Assembly (NCBI GenBank): GCA_023548195.1
Contig: JAJHZJ010000579.1
Location: forward strand, 748,113-812,112
Direction: 5' to 3'
DNA from: Bettongia penicillata ogilbyi
Lineage: Eukaryota; Chordata; Mammalia; Diprotodontia; Potoroidae
Length of the DNA: 64,000 nucleotides
Shown piece after piece: positions 31,870-44,590 of this stretch. The notes below the pieces were generated by a model. It had not been told where the DNA came from. It saw only the letters and a program-made list of their open reading frames with translations, and ran no database searches. The position numbers were made by a program, and so were the translations under genes. How positions within the stretch are numbered: position 1 is the stretch's first letter; each line of letters starts with the position of its first letter.

Positions 31870-33480
31870 CTTTGGTAAGCCATGACAGGGCGTAAATGAT
31901 GTAGCAAATTAAAAAAAAAAACTAGGGTAACTCATATTATCAGACAAATCACAATGTCAATAGAGATAAACAGAAAAACTATATCATGGTTAAAGGAACC
32001 AGAGACAACAAAACAATATAAATACTAAACATATAAACCAAAATCATTCTCTCCTCAATTAGACTTTAAGCTCCTTGAAAGTTGGGGACTATATTTTAAC
32101 TTTCTTTGTATTCTCAGTACTTACTACAATACCTATCACATAGCAGGCACTTAAAATGCTTGATGACTCACTGAAATTGCACAGTATCTAATTTCATAAA
32201 AGAAAAGTTAAATGAACTATCAAAATATGAACATCATAACACCTTTATAGTAGGAATTACAATATAGAACTGAACAAATTATTGGAAAATAAATAACTGG
32301 AAGACTATGAACATGTTTTGTGAATGGGAACATTAAAGAACATACATATTTTTCAGCATTATAAAGGGTCTTTGAAGGGGAAAAAGATTATGTGTGTCAT
32401 AGAAAAATTACAAATAAATGAAAAGAAAATTAAATGAATCCTTTGGTAACCTTAACATAATAAAATGACAATAAAGTAAACATGAGCAAAAAGTAAAGCA
32501 AAATACGCTGATATTTACCGATAACAACCTAAAAATAAATAGGACAAAAAAAATCATGAAAATATGTAATTATTAATATCAGTAACAATATCAATAACAA
32601 TGATATCACTTAGAACGTATAACAAAACAGAAAATAATCAACAAAATATGCAACCTAAAAATTTAGAAAGTTTAAAAAAATCTAAGATAAAAGATCAGTT
32701 AAAAAAATCTAACAGCAAAACTGAGATTTTAGAAAATATAAAATAATCAAGTGAAAAGAACAAAAAATAGATATCAATGACCCAATTTTTAAAGATTAAA
32801 TTGAATTAGCTATATAGCAACAACCAAAAGGAAAAAAAAACAGTAGGATTTGGCACTGGTATTATATAAATTATTCTCAAAACCTGAGAGGGAAAACACT
32901 ATTGAATTCCTTTTGAAAGAAGAGTCAAATGACCAAATTAGGGAAGGATAAAGCAACAGAAGACAACTATTAAACAGTATCAGTAATGAATACTGATTCA
33001 AAATCATAAACAAAATTCTCGCCAAAAGACTACTGCAATATACTTTTAAAAATTTCACTATGATCAAACTGGTTATCCTTATATTGTAAGGATGATTCCA
33101 TTCTAAAAAACAACTGTTATAATTATATTAAAATTTTTTTAAAAATTTGAAACCACTATTACATCAATAGATTTTTAAAAAGCCTTTGGAAAAAAGTATA
33201 ATACTTATTTATGCTAAAATAAAACACCCACAAAACATAGTCAGAGGTCATTTAATATGATAAAAAGTTATATATCTAAACCCAAAAACTACCAGTATAT
33301 GCAACAGGCAAACACTAGTAGCTTTCCTGAAGAATAAAGGAGTTAAACAAGGAAGCTTTCTTTCTTTCCACATTATTATTTGATAAGTTTTAGAAACGGT
33401 AGTGATAGTAGAGAAACAAATTGAAGACAAAGACAAAGCAGAGACAAAAATGACTTGATACTTAAGATCAACAACAAAAA
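31870..33480 (+). mobile_element. L1 LINE, ORF2 endonuclease-to-RT remnant
   Basis: TATCATGGTTAAAGGAACC lies early and CTCGCCAAAAGACTACTGC, CTATGATCAAACTGGTTATC and GGATGATTCCATTC later, in L1 ORF2 order. The element is very AT-rich and has no open frame. An L2 3' tip occupies about 32055-32175. Confidence 0.6.
32055..32175 (+). repeat. L2 LINE 3' tip
   Basis: AATTAGACTTTAAGCTCCTTG, TTGTATTCTCAGTACTTAC and CATAGCAGGCACTTAAAATG are the diagnostic L2 3' end. Confidence 0.7.
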
Positions 33481-33559
33481 GTGAGATTAAGTTTCTATAT
33501 TCTGCTGTAGTTCAAGTTCTCATTACCTCTCACTTTTAAAAAAAATTATTTGTTTTCAG

Positions 33560-34690
33560 TTTCCTACAATCACTTCCATATATCTTAGGTTTTTTTCCTC
33601 CCCCTTCCCCTTCCTTAACTCCTCTCTCTTCACTCCCTCCCCAAGAAGGCATGCGATCTTATATAGTTTCTATACATACATTCTTATTAAATACATTTTC
33701 ACCTTAGTCATATTGCAAAGAATTAAAATGAATGGGAGAAACCACACAACAAAACAAAACACAAGAGAAATTGGTCTGCTTCATTCTGTGATCCAATTCC
33801 ATAATTCTTTCTCTAGATGTGGAAGGCATTTTGCCTCAAGAGTCCATTGGAAATGGTTTAGGTCCTTGCATTGCTGTGAAGGGCTAAGTCTATTAGAAAT
33901 AGTCCTCATACACTGTGGCTGTTACTATGTATAATGTTCTCCTGATGCTGTTCACTTCACTCAGTATCACTTATAAGTCCTTCCAGGCCTCTCTGAAGTA
34001 TTCATGTTCATCATTTCTTACAGCACAATAGTATTCCATTACATTCATATACCATAATTTATTCAGTCATTCCCCAACTGATGGGCATCCCCCTGATTTC
34101 CAGTTTTTGGCCACCACAAAGAGAGTTCTATAAATATTTTTGTATATGTGGGACCCTTTCCCATTTTTATGATCTCTTGGGGATACAGTCCTAGAAGTGG
34201 TATTGCTGGGTCAAAGGGTATGCACATTTTTGTAGCCCTTTGGACATAGTTCCAAATTGCTCTCCAGAACGGTTGGATCAGCTCACAGCTCCACCAACAA
34301 TGAATCAGTGTTCCAACTCTCCCACATCTTCTCCAACATTTATCATCTTCCTGTTTTGTCATGTTAGCCAAGCTGATAGGAGTGATGCGATACCTCAGAG
34401 TTGTTTTGATTTACATCTCTCCAATCAACAGTAATTTGGAGCATTTTTTCATATGACTACAGATAGCTTTAATTTCTTCCTCTGAAAACTGCCTATTCAT
34501 ATCCTTTGACCATTTATCAATTGGGGAATGACTTGTATTCTTGTAATTTTGACTCATATTTTCTCTATATATTTTAGAAATGAGGCCTTTATCAGAAACA
34601 CTAGTTGCAAAAATTCTTTCCCAGTTTTCTGCTTCGCTACTAATCTTGGTTGCATTGGCTTTGTTTGTGCAAAAACTTTTCAATTTAATA
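33560..34690 (-). mobile_element. L1 LINE, ORF2 C-terminal region and 3' end
   Basis: The best-preserved LINE here. The - strand frame at 34063-34371 reads GTLIHCWWSCELIQPFW, then KMCIPFDPAIPLLGLYP, the cysteine-rich C-terminus of L1 ORF2p. The frame at 34411-34683 (NWERIFATSVSDKGLISKIY, IDKWSKDMNRQFSEEEI) is the upstream part, offset by a frameshift. The 3' end lies to the left. Defective. Confidence 0.88.
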
Positions 34691-34699
34691 CAGTCAAAA

Positions 34700-35400
34700 T
34701 TATCTCATTACCTCTCTCTTTGACTACTCTGACAGTCTCTTTTTTGGTTCTCCATGATTCATCTCTCCCCACCCCAAACCTATCTTCTACACTGCTGTCA
34801 AACTAACTGTCCTAAGTTCCAGATCTGGCAATATCAGTCACCTTAACTCAACTTCCAGTAGTTCCCTATTAATTCTACAATCAAATATACACTTACTAGA
34901 TAATTGAACCAAAGATTCATCCTGAAGAGACATTATAAACCATCTAGTTCGATCCTCTCATTTTATACATTAGAAAACTCAGGTTAAGTCACTGACCACA
35001 GAAGCAGTAAACAGAGGCAGGATTTTAACTCAGGTCACATGACTAAGTTCAGAGATTTTTCTATTGTGCCATCGACTTCTCTTTACAGCATTAAACCTCT
35101 TCACAACTTGTCCTATCCCATTGTTCCTGCCTTACTGCACACTCTCCCCCATCCATGCACTTTACGATCCAGCCAAACTGGTCCCCTCTGCTGTTTCCAA
35201 CAGGCCACATTCTGTCTCTATGATCTGTCCTGGTGCTCTCTCAAGCCTGGGATGCGTAACTTCCTCACCCCAACATCTTGAAATCCCTGGTTTCCTTCAA
35301 GAAACAACTCCAATCACTACCTCATTTAAAAGTCCTTTCTTAGTTCACCTATCTATGAGTACCTTCATCCTCTCCCCTCACCCCCAAGTTATCTTGTGTG
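34700..35400 (+). repeat. L2 LINE 3' half with a MIR-like insertion
   Basis: CTATCTTCTACACTGCTGTC, CCAGATCTGGCAATATCAGTC and TAGTTCCCTATTAATTC run to about 34890. An antisense MIR-like piece (CATTTTATACATTAGAAAAC, GATTTTAACTCAGGTCAC) follows to about 35060, then L2 resumes (CTTTACGATCCAGCC, CAAGCCTGGGATGCG). Two ORFs there are not genes. Confidence 0.65.
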
Positions 35401-36070
35401 AAGGACATGAGATTATGAGTTGTCTGCTTGCAAAAGAATTAGGGACTGACAGCTGAGGACTGAGAGACAATGAATGAGCCCTAGTTGCAGACAGTTTCAA
35501 TGCAAGTTTAAAAATGAGGGAATGGAACCCAGGGAGTGCTAGAGCAGCAGCTCCTGCTGGTTTTAAGGTAAAAATTTGATTTCTTTCTAAAAAATAACAA
35601 ACTTAAAAAACAAACTTTAGCTGGGTCAATAGAGAAAATAGTTAAGCAACAGAACCATGTGCCCCCAAGTCCAGAGACACCACAACGGGCAAGGAGCAGA
35701 GTGATAATATCAAGAGAAGACACAAAAGATTCTGGAACTCTAGAGATCTGCTGCTCTTCTTGTTTGCATTCTATTGATGGTGCACTGATTGGTAGGAATG
35801 TATATCTTAGGTTATAAGGGGAATGCTCCAATATAAATCCTCTTATTACACCATGCTATTAAATAAAAACTGTGCTTCCTCTGGCTATACAATGAAAGGT
35901 AAACATATCGCTGACATGGTTAGCTTTCATGTAAAATAGTTTTAAAAACGAGGACCACAGAATGCCTAAGAGTCTGGAATGGTTATACCCCAATGGGGAG
36001 AAACCTACTTGTAAGTGAAAATTGGAAAGGGGGAGGGGTACAGCCCAAATGGTCACTGCAGTATTATTTG
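35400..36070. other. Unassigned block, possibly an LTR remnant
   Basis: It contains TTAAATAAAAACTGTGC at about 35858-35874 and repeat-like flanks, but no matching ends were found. No family assigned. Confidence 0.3.
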
Positions 36071-36079
36071 TATATGTTT

Positions 36080-36190
36080 ACTTTCTTCCTATTAGAATGT
36101 AAACTGCTTGAGGGCAGAGAATATTTTGCTATTTTCTTTTTATCTCTAGCCCCAATACAATAGCTGATATATAGTAGCAACTTGACATAA
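36080..36190 (+). repeat. L2 LINE 3' tip
   Basis: TAGAATGTAAACTGCTTGAG, GGCAGAGAATATTTTGC and AGCTGATATATAGTAGC match the L2 3' end. Confidence 0.65.
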
Positions 36191-38000
36191 AAATACAAAA
36201 GAGCATATTAAAAATATAAGTCCTATTCAAAAGAACTATAAAATGCATAAAATATCTGGGAACCACTATACCACGACACACTAATGATTTATATAAGTAA
36301 AAAAGAGAATGATAATGGGGAGATTGAATTTTGAAGGGAACCAGGCATTTCAAGAGGCAAGAGAGAGGAAGATAGGAATTCCTGGCATGAGATAGTGTCA
36401 GGGAAAAGCATGGAGATGGGAGAAGTAGTTTTGTCATACTGGAAACAAGCAAGTGGGCCAATTTGGCTGTTCACAAAGTGTGTGGAGTGGGAGTAATGTG
36501 CAATGTTCGTGGCTGGGCATCACCAATGTAATAAAAATTATAATACTATCCAAATAATTTACATATATAGTGCTAGACCAGTCAAACTAACAGGGGGATA
36601 CTTCTATAAAGCTAGACAAAATAACATTTATTATTGGTAGAACAAAATTTCTTCTCTCAAGAGAAATAATGCAAAAAAGTGGGAAACAAGGGAATAAGGC
36701 ATCAAAATTATTTTACTTTATTTAACCATCAAAAACTACTGGATCAACCTAATAGGCAAAAATCAGAAACAACTACACTAAAAAAATACAATGTTTGATA
36801 TACCCAAGAACACAAATTACCTGCAGGAGAACTCCCTGTTGGACAAAAAGTGCTGGTAAAACTAGAAAACAGCTTGGCGTAAGCCCAAATGAGTTGGTGG
36901 ATTTTTTTAACATCACAGGATAAAACAAAAATTAGAGGACAAACCAAATGTACTACACTTCACCACCACATCTGTGATGAAACAAAGCATAGAGGCTTTC
37001 ACAAAAGGTAAAATACAGTTTGCTTACATGAAAAGTAACGCTTTTGTCATCATCTATCTCTGTGAAATGTCAGCTATTCAAGAGATAAAATAATCAGCCA
37101 AAATATGTAAAACCCTAAGGGAAACCCTAAAGAAAATTAATAAAGAATTCTCAAAAGAATAATTTAAAGCTATTACTGGCTATATGAAAATATTGTTTCA
37201 AATCACTGATAATAAAAGAAATGCAAATTAAAACAATTGAGATTCTACCTCATACCCAGCAAACAGGCAAAGACAACAAAAAATGGAAACAGTAAATTCT
37301 GAAATAGCTGTAGAGGGAATCACAAATATATTCTCTGTAGAACTGTGAAATCGTCCAAACGTTATAGAAGTTATTCAGAATTATATGAAAAAAGTAACAA
37401 ATCACTCATTACTCCTTGACCCAAATATATCCCACTAGCAGACATAAACTTGCAGAGGTAAAAAATACCTAGCAGAGTTCTTCTCTTATAACACTTGTAT
37501 GGGGAAAAATAGGTTCTGGTTAACTATGGAATGGCTAAAACACTGAAGTACCTGTATGTAACAGAACATTGCCATATTAGGCCAAACAATGAATATTATG
37601 TCTACAGAAAAGGATAGGAACTTACATAAAATGAGATAAAGTGAAATAAACAGAATTAGGAAAACAATACACTCAACGACTACAAAAATGTGAAAGGAGA
37701 GAATAAAAAAAAAAAAACTGAAGCTGATAGTTATGTAATTACAACCACCATCCCTGACCACGAAGAAGAAAGGTGAGAATACATCTTCATTATTTCTTTG
37801 CATAATTGGAAAATTATATGGCATGGTGCACATACTATCACGTACACCTTAGTGTTGGTTAATTTTGCTAAATTACCTTTCATATCCTCTTTTCTATTTT
37901 TTAAAATAAGGACAGCTCTTCATAGTGGGGGAGAAAGAGATATACTGAGAAGTGAAGATAACACAAAAAATATGTTAATAATTTTTTTAAAATTGTATTG
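36190..38000 (+). mobile_element. L1 LINE ORF2 remnant, with an L2 piece inside
   Basis: ATAAAATATCTGGGAACCAC, then after an antisense L2-like piece (about 36290-36520), CTCAAGAGAAATAATGCAAA, ACTACTGGATCAACC, AAAACTAGAAAACAGCTTGG and GATTCTACCTCATACCCAGC follow L1 ORF2 order. The 3' end motif GAAATAAACAGAATTAGG is near 37650. It ends close to the donor of the KCTD3 exon at 38062. Confidence 0.65.
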
Positions 38001-38061
38001 GATGTCTCAAAAAAGATAAAGACTGTTTCTGGATATCCAATTTCTTACTTTAGAAAGTTAC

Positions 38062-38158
38062 CTTTTTCCAGTGGATGACAGCCTTACAAAGAGTTTGTTC
38101 GTGATAGGAACGACTTTTTGGATAAACACTTGTTGATCATCTCTCTCTCCAAAAGGTC
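38062..38158 (-). CDS. KCTD3: KCTD3 exon (WD-repeat region)
   Basis: This 97-nt exon reads (G)[14 protein letters not shown], then [17 protein letters not shown], and ends with AG of Arg. The acceptor is TTTATAG|GACC and the donor AAAAG|GTAACT. The phases match the exons at 44985 and 26510. The exon is isolated between an 11.4-kb and a 6.8-kb intron. The sequence just downstream (from about 38000 leftwards) is the 3' part of a + strand L1. Confidence 0.95.
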
Positions 38159-40784
38159 CTATAAAATGATAAAAAGAAAATGGAAATATGCCCAAAGAGT
38201 AAATTAGAACAAGGTGAAATTTATCTTAATTTGCAATAATCTTTAGTACTGGGGAAAAAAAGGCATTTTCCCCAAAATCATACAATCTACTGATTAAGTA
38301 TTTCACTTATATAGAAACACTACCTGTAATTTTATTGACTAGGTTCTGGCTAATCATAGTTGTAATGCAGCTTTATAATCATTGATAAACGGAATTTTTA
38401 AAAGCTGGCATGGTTCTTATTCAGTTTTTTACTATACTGGGAAATCTCTGTGAGGAAACTCCCTCTGCTAATATACGCTGGCATCTTCTCTGGTATTTAT
38501 ACTCTTAAAGAGTTGTTTAGAACACTGAAAAGTTAAGTGAATTCCCAGAGTCACAGAGTTTAGGATGGGTCAGGGGTAAGACATGAACTTAGTTCTTCCT
38601 TGTTTTCAGGCTGTTTCTCAGTCTAATATATCTATCTATTATTCAATTACAAATACTTCTAATAGTCAAGGTGTATATATATATTACCTTCTAAGGAATA
38701 TTTTCTCCTCTTTTTCCCCTTCCCCAACAGAGAACCTAAGCATCTAAGAATTTATATGATATAGTTTACCTAACAACATACATAATTGTGTCAGAAAATT
38801 GACTTCCAATCAATGTCTACTAAAGATGAAGAACTACCTTTTGTAATGTTGCTATTGCATCACAGATGCTAAAAAAAAAAGTCCTGGATAGGCCAAGATT
38901 ATGACTTTACAGAAGATGCTCTTATTTCAGTGGGAAAGCTAGCCCTTTAACAATGGGTTTCCAAATCTCAGGACAGAATTCTTTCCTTTACACCACTCTC
39001 TTTCTTTCTTTCCTTTTTTCTAAAACAGATAATGTCTGAACACTCTGAAAAAACTCCCTAAGAACCACGCCAACTTTTAAAAATTCCAAGACAATCAAAT
39101 GATCGTAAAGCTTTAATGCAACCATGATTAGCCAGAATCCATTCTAAAACCAAACCTTTTCTATTGTATTATAATTTTTGAAGACCTAAATCTTAAGAGA
39201 ACAAGCCTATGTCAGCAGTTTAGTAAACTAAACAAAATCTTTATGGAAAATCCTGGGATTACTTAAAAAAATAAAGAAGTAGTCCTGTTCCTTCTACATC
39301 TACAATACTGTGTATTAATCATTGTTGCAAAGAATTAAGGCTCTGGAATACATTTTCAGTTATAAAAGAAAGATTCAATCCTATTTGCTATACTGTTAAA
39401 AAGTAGGGTGGGGGTTAAAGCAAATAGAAACAAAAAGGGTTGTAAGGTTGAACCTGAACTAAGCAGAAAATCTGATTAATAAAAACACTTCATTCCTTTA
39501 GCATTCTGATACTTAACTGAGATCATGCTCTATTATTCAATTGCTAGAATTGTGTACTGAACATTAAGGGATGTATCACAGTACATTTCACATTTAAAAA
39601 AAAGAAAACATGGTAGTAAATAATCTAAATCCTTAAACTAAGAATCACATCTAATTCATTAGTAATAAAGAATGAATTATAATTTTCTGATAAAAAGCTA
39701 AAAATGACATTTTAATATTCACTTCTTTATGAAATGCACTGAGATTACTATGAGGGGTAATACATACATACATACATCCTTTGCCTCACCTGTTTCCCAC
39801 TCCCCCAAATCAAGAAAATTTCAAGTAAACAGAAACAGAATCCTGTAGTCTAAACAATATAAGCTTCAGAAAAGAAGCACTTCATACTGACTTGAGATCT
39901 ACTCTCATTTCTGAAAGAATCAAATGGTTATTTCTAAGCATTCTGCTACCTTAGATTCTGAGGCAGTTTAAAAAGGGGGAATTTAAGAGTAATCATTACA
40001 AACTGACATGATTGGCTATGTTTACTTTTATTATTTCTTTCTATGTGAAGAAACTTATAGAATCATAATTCTCAGAAATTTCATGTAGTGCCTTGCACAC
40101 AGTAGGCAATTAATAAATCTTTTAAACTGGAATGAATTACTTAAAGTAATTGTAGGTTTAATTTTCTGAGATTATTTCGAAACTTTAACCTCAGAAGTAT
40201 ATTTTGAAAGACATAAATCCAAAAATCTCATGCAAATCAATTCTGATGTATTCTTTCTTATCTTCTATCTTTGCTGTAATTTCTACACATATAAAAAATG
40301 ATCACAAAGCTACATTAGTTAGCCAATAGGTCCTATAGAACTCTTCTTAAGTATGGTGAGGCACGACTGCATATACAGAGCAGATTCTTATAAATGGGTC
40401 CTTGGGGAAAACAATGTAACTGTTACTGTGAAATGTGTGAGTATAGAGAGACAATCACAGGAACTTAATATATACCTGCTAAAATCAGGTATCAGAGTAA
40501 CAACAGAGACACGCTACACTGTCTTCAAATGGCTCATACTACCAATGGCTATACAAAGAATTTTAGTACATAAAAATAGATGAGCCTGACTTCTTACATT
40601 TTTTTTTCACTAGATTAATTAAATTACCAATGGAAAAGGAAGTTATGCCAAATTTAAAAATGCTTAGCTTGATTACAATTTCATTGTTTGAAATGAAGGT
40701 CACAATTTGAGGTAGGAGCGTTATTTAAAACTAGACTATGTTACTAATTTAAAATTTGCTTCCTAAAACTCTTATGAGTTACAT

Positions 40785-40878
40785 GGAGGAAAGGGAGAAA
40801 AGGAGGGGAGAAGAAAAGGAAGAGAGAAAGGAGGAAAAGGTAGGAAGGAAGGAAAAAAGGGAGGGAAGGAGGAAAGAA
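40785..40878 (+). repeat. Polypurine GA-rich tract
   Basis: 94 bases of A and G broken by a single T at 40841, made of GGAA, GGAG and AAAG variants. The ORF over it (EKRRGEEKEERKEE) is low-complexity translation. Confidence 0.9.
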
Positions 40879-40944
40879 TTTTATCTTTCACTTCTTTTTA
40901 TATCCCTAGCAGTTGCCATAGTTCCAGAAAGTACTTATTAAATG

Positions 40945-42050
40945 TTTAGTCATTGGCACTTTTTAAGCTCTTATTACATGCGAGACACTATATACTAAGT
41001 ATTAGAGATTCAAACACAAGCAAAAGAGAGTCCCTGCCCTGGAGAAGCTTACATTCTAATGGCAAAAGACAATAAATCAAAGGGAACTGGAAAACGGGGG
41101 TGGAAGAAGAAGGTACCTGGATGAGAGGCATGACTTTGAAGTCTAGAAGGTCAGAAAAAGGGCTGGAAATGGAATGAAGGCAGGCCAGACTTGGCCCCTT
41201 CACTAAACGAAGGCTTCAGGAAATATTTTCCAAGAGAGAGTGTGGGTGAGTTTTACAGAGGGATATTCCAAGGATGAAGTAATTGTATAATGTTTCAGAG
41301 AGAGGAGGTCCTAAGTGCTTAGAGAAGCTCATGGTTAAAACAAAAGTAGAGACATTTGAAGTCCAAAAAAGTCAAGAAAAGAGCTGGCAGAGGAATGGAG
41401 ATTCTGATAATTGGATGGATAGATATGAGACTCTAATATTCTGCTGCTGTGTCCCTGTTAGAGTCAGTCTGTTAGTCAATAAACATTAATTAAGTGCTAT
41501 GTATTTGCCAGGCACTAAGGATATAAAAAGAGGCAAAAAATTAGTCCCTACCCTTAGGGAGCTCACAATCGAATGGGGGATACAACAAACAAATATGTAC
41601 AAAAAAGCTGTGTACAGGAAAGATAGGAAATCACTAAAAAGGAAGGTACTGCAATTAAGTAGTGATAAAAACTCGGATTTTAGTGGGAATTGTGGGGAAG
41701 CCAGTAGGCAGAGGAAGAGCATTCCAGGCATGGGAAACACTCAGAGAAAATGCCTAAAGCCTAGAGTGTCTTGCTCATGGAACAGCAAAAGAGGCCAGTG
41801 TCACCTGATCAAAAAATATGTGCTGGGGTATAAGGTATAAGAAAACTGGAAAGGTAGGCTGGAGATAAATTATGATGGGCTTTGAACATCAAAGAGAGGA
41901 TTTCTGGTATCTGATATTGGAGGTCATGGGGGAGTTCAGGGGATAATATGGTTAGACCTGCACTTTAGGAAAGTCTATTTGGTAGCTGAATAGAAGATGA
42001 ATTAGAGTTGGGGGGATCTGAAGCAGGTTGACACATAGGCTACTGCAAAC
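40945..42050 (-). repeat. Two L2 LINE fragments in antisense
   Basis: Two blocks each start with the same L2 portion: AGAGTCCCTGCCCTGGAG near 41028, and TTAGTCCCTACCCTTAGGG near 41541. The second continues with GAGCATTCCAGGCATGGG, AAGAGGCCAGTGTCACC, TATGATGGGCTTTGAAC and TAGACCTGCACTTTAGG. Confidence 0.7.
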
Positions 42051-42060
42051 TACAATGCAA

Positions 42061-42178
42061 TATATATATATATAATAAAATTATACACACACACACACAC
42101 CTATAAACATACAAAGTCACACAATATATACACATACACACGTATATTTATAAGTTTATGTATGTATACATTAACATA
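42061..42178 (+). repeat. TA/CA microsatellite
   Basis: (TA)n at 42061 passes into (AC)8 at about 42085-42100, followed by impure CA/TA sequence. Confidence 0.9.
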
Positions 42179-43789
42179 TGGTGAATACTCTGAATAGGAT
42201 AAGGAGACTCCTATTGTTTCTGAAGGATTATCCTGATTGGTGCTTAAGGAACCTGACAGACATAATAAAAAGCAAATACTAGCAAAAGCCTAGTATTGAT
42301 TGCCAGGCTTTAAATAATAGTTTTGGAAAAGCTGAATCACCAGAATAAGAAAAAAGAAAGCCAATTTTCTTTGAGCATTCAGCAATTAAAAGACAAATAT
42401 GATGGGGCTTTTGGTATTTAAGGATTGTGCTTTGAAGACAAAGGGGCATTCACCTTAAAGACCGACTTGAAAAGGGTAGAAATAGGCTAGGAAGATAGAA
42501 AGTATGGCTTCAGACCAACAGGTCCCTCAGGAAAGTGTGCTGAATTCTACTGAAAGAATGGCTATGAGAGAAGAGATTGAGAGAGATAATGAGGACAAAA
42601 ACTGGGAACTTCAGGTAAGAACAGAACTTGAACTGGCCTGAGTAAGGCTTAGCCCACAACACCAGAACAATTAGGCAAATCTACTCAAAGGGAATTTAAA
42701 CTGAAAAGGAAGGGAAAAGAGGATGAACAGATGTAAATACCCCAAAATTCGTAAGTCACATCACTCAAAAACTCACAAAAAATGGGGAATGATAAAAGTA
42801 AAGCTCGAATGCAATGAGGCAAATCTGACCTCCTAGGTCCCACTGAGATCTGATGGGATGAGGCTCATGACTAAAACAGACTTCTAAATGATGCACGTAT
42901 TCAAAAGGAACAATATAGTTAAAGGGGAGAGGGAGCAGATATTGAAAAGTAAAAAGACAAAGTCAAATGAGAAAAATGAGGAGCCATAACAGGTAAAGTA
43001 TGGTGGGACTGATTTGGATAGAGGACAATGTAGGCAGAAAAAGAACTAATACTGCCGCTGGAGTGTAATATAGATTACTTGAACAGAAAAGTGAAAGAAA
43101 TTAGGATACTAGGCATTCATTTTGGAAACAGACCATAAAAACTGACGCACACGACAATAGTTACATAGCACCTCAATTCTTCTGGGAATAGCTCTTCAAG
43201 GTTCTAACTTGCCTTAGTCGCAAGCAAAGGCAACTTTTATACTTTTATACTTATATTTCTTCTTATATTTATATTTCTTCTTATATTTCTTACTAATGGG
43301 ATGAAAATGATTAGTTGGATAGAAAGGATGGAAATGAATATTCTATCTTAGAATTTGTGTTAAAGAGGAAAGCTGAGCATACAGTCCAATACATACCTAA
43401 GATTAAGGTTTCTGTTTTATTTTTTTTACGATAGTTAAGGGTCATAGTGGTGAAAATTTCAGGAGAGTTATCCAAGGAGGGATAGAAAGTTCTCAGAAAT
43501 AAAATTCTGAAAGCATAAAGAGAAAATTCAGCGAGGATAGACAAGGAAAGTTGCTAAAGAGCGAGATATGGACCTACAGGAAAAATAATCAGAGATGTTT
43601 AAAGGATAATGACAGGTAACAGAATAGAAAGTGTGATACAATAATATTAAAAAGCTATTAGGCATATTTAAACACAAAATGGAATTCTTATTTTTCTTTA
43701 CAATAGTAGAGGAGGATCAAAAAAGGGATAAGACACTACTACATGAAAAGGATGAGAAGATAATAGACAAAATAAAGAGGGTAGAACAA

Positions 43790-44075
43790 ACTATTTCACT
43801 CCTTTTTCATTTTCTTTGACAAGGAGAATATCTTTAGCATACAAACGGTACAACAAAAATTGCTAAGGAGGAGCTAATGCTCTAGATAATACATAATAAA
43901 AGAATCTCTAGCTACTCCCTAAATTCAAATCATCAAGGCAAAGGTAAATGGCAAATAAGATTGTTGAGCCTCTCACAGTGATATTTTAATATCACAGAAA
44001 ATGGAAGAGGTACCACAGAAATAGATAATGGCAAATGTCACAATATTCAAAAAGAAATCTGATACTTAAAAGCTA
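43790..44075 (+). repeat. CR1/L3-like LINE fragment
   Basis: GAGGTACCACAGAAATAG, AATGGCAAATGTCACAATAT and TCAAAAAG resemble the conserved CR1-group stretch translating as VPxxWxxANVTPIFKK. No open frame. Confidence 0.4.
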
Positions 44076-44105
44076 GCAAACTTGATATTTTTCTGGGGAA
44101 AAAAA

Positions 44106-44182
44106 TGTGAGATGGTACATGCCTGTAATCTCAGCTACTGGGGAAGGTGAGGGTGGTAGATCTCTAGAGTATGTAGTTTTGA
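44106..44182 (+). pseudogene. 7SL RNA 5' Alu-domain fragment
   Basis: GTGAGATGGTACATGCCTG, TAATCTCAGCTACTGGGGAA and GGTGAGGGTGGTAGATCTC, then TATGTAGTTTTGATCTGA, follow the first ~75 bases of 7SL RNA on the + strand. It breaks off before L2 sequence begins. Confidence 0.7.
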
Positions 44183-44189
44183 TCTGACC

Positions 44190-44590
44190 CCTTCCTGCCT
44201 TTCCCTCGTCTTCACTCTCCTATATGCTCTATGGCCCAGTAACACTGGATGTCCCTTTCACAAGACACTCACTCTCTAGATTCTGAGTATTTTCCCTGTC
44301 CCCCATGACTGAATCTCTCCCTCACCTTCACCTTTTAGTCTTCCTGGCTTCCTTCAAGTCTCAGCTAAAATTCCACCTACTACAAAAATCTTTTCCTAGT
44401 CTTCCTTGAGCTTAGTGTCTTCCCTCTGAGACTTTCTCAAAATTCCCCTGTGTACATTTTGTTTGTACATAACTGTTGCATGTCTCCCCCATTAGATTGT
44501 GGGCTCCTTGAGAACATGGACTGTATATCTGCTGTCCTTTGTCCAATGCTCAGCAAAATGCCTGACACATAACAGGCACTTAAATGCTAT
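44190..44590 (+). repeat. L2 LINE 3' end
   Basis: GGCTTCCTTCAAGTCTCAGC, CATGTCTCCCCCATTAGATTG, GGGCTCCTTGAGAACATGG and CTGACACATAACAGGCAC make a clear L2 3' terminus. Confidence 0.85.

Larger units (their letters stand above)
26695..38061 (-). other. KCTD3: KCTD3 intron of 11.4 kb filled with LINE fragments
   Basis: From left to right it holds L2 pieces in both orientations (26885-28330) with a MAR1 SINE, an L1 (+) at 28640-29880, a MAR1 SINE (-) at 30415, an L1 (+) at 31870-33480 with an L2 tip inside, an L1 (-) at 33560-34690, an L2 (+) at 34700-35400, an unassigned block at 35400-36070, and an L1 (+) at 36190-38000. No exon or gene is visible among them. Confidence 0.8.

Noticed and set aside
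39760..39780. CATA-type short tandem run
   Set aside because: Only about four units; ordinary simple sequence.
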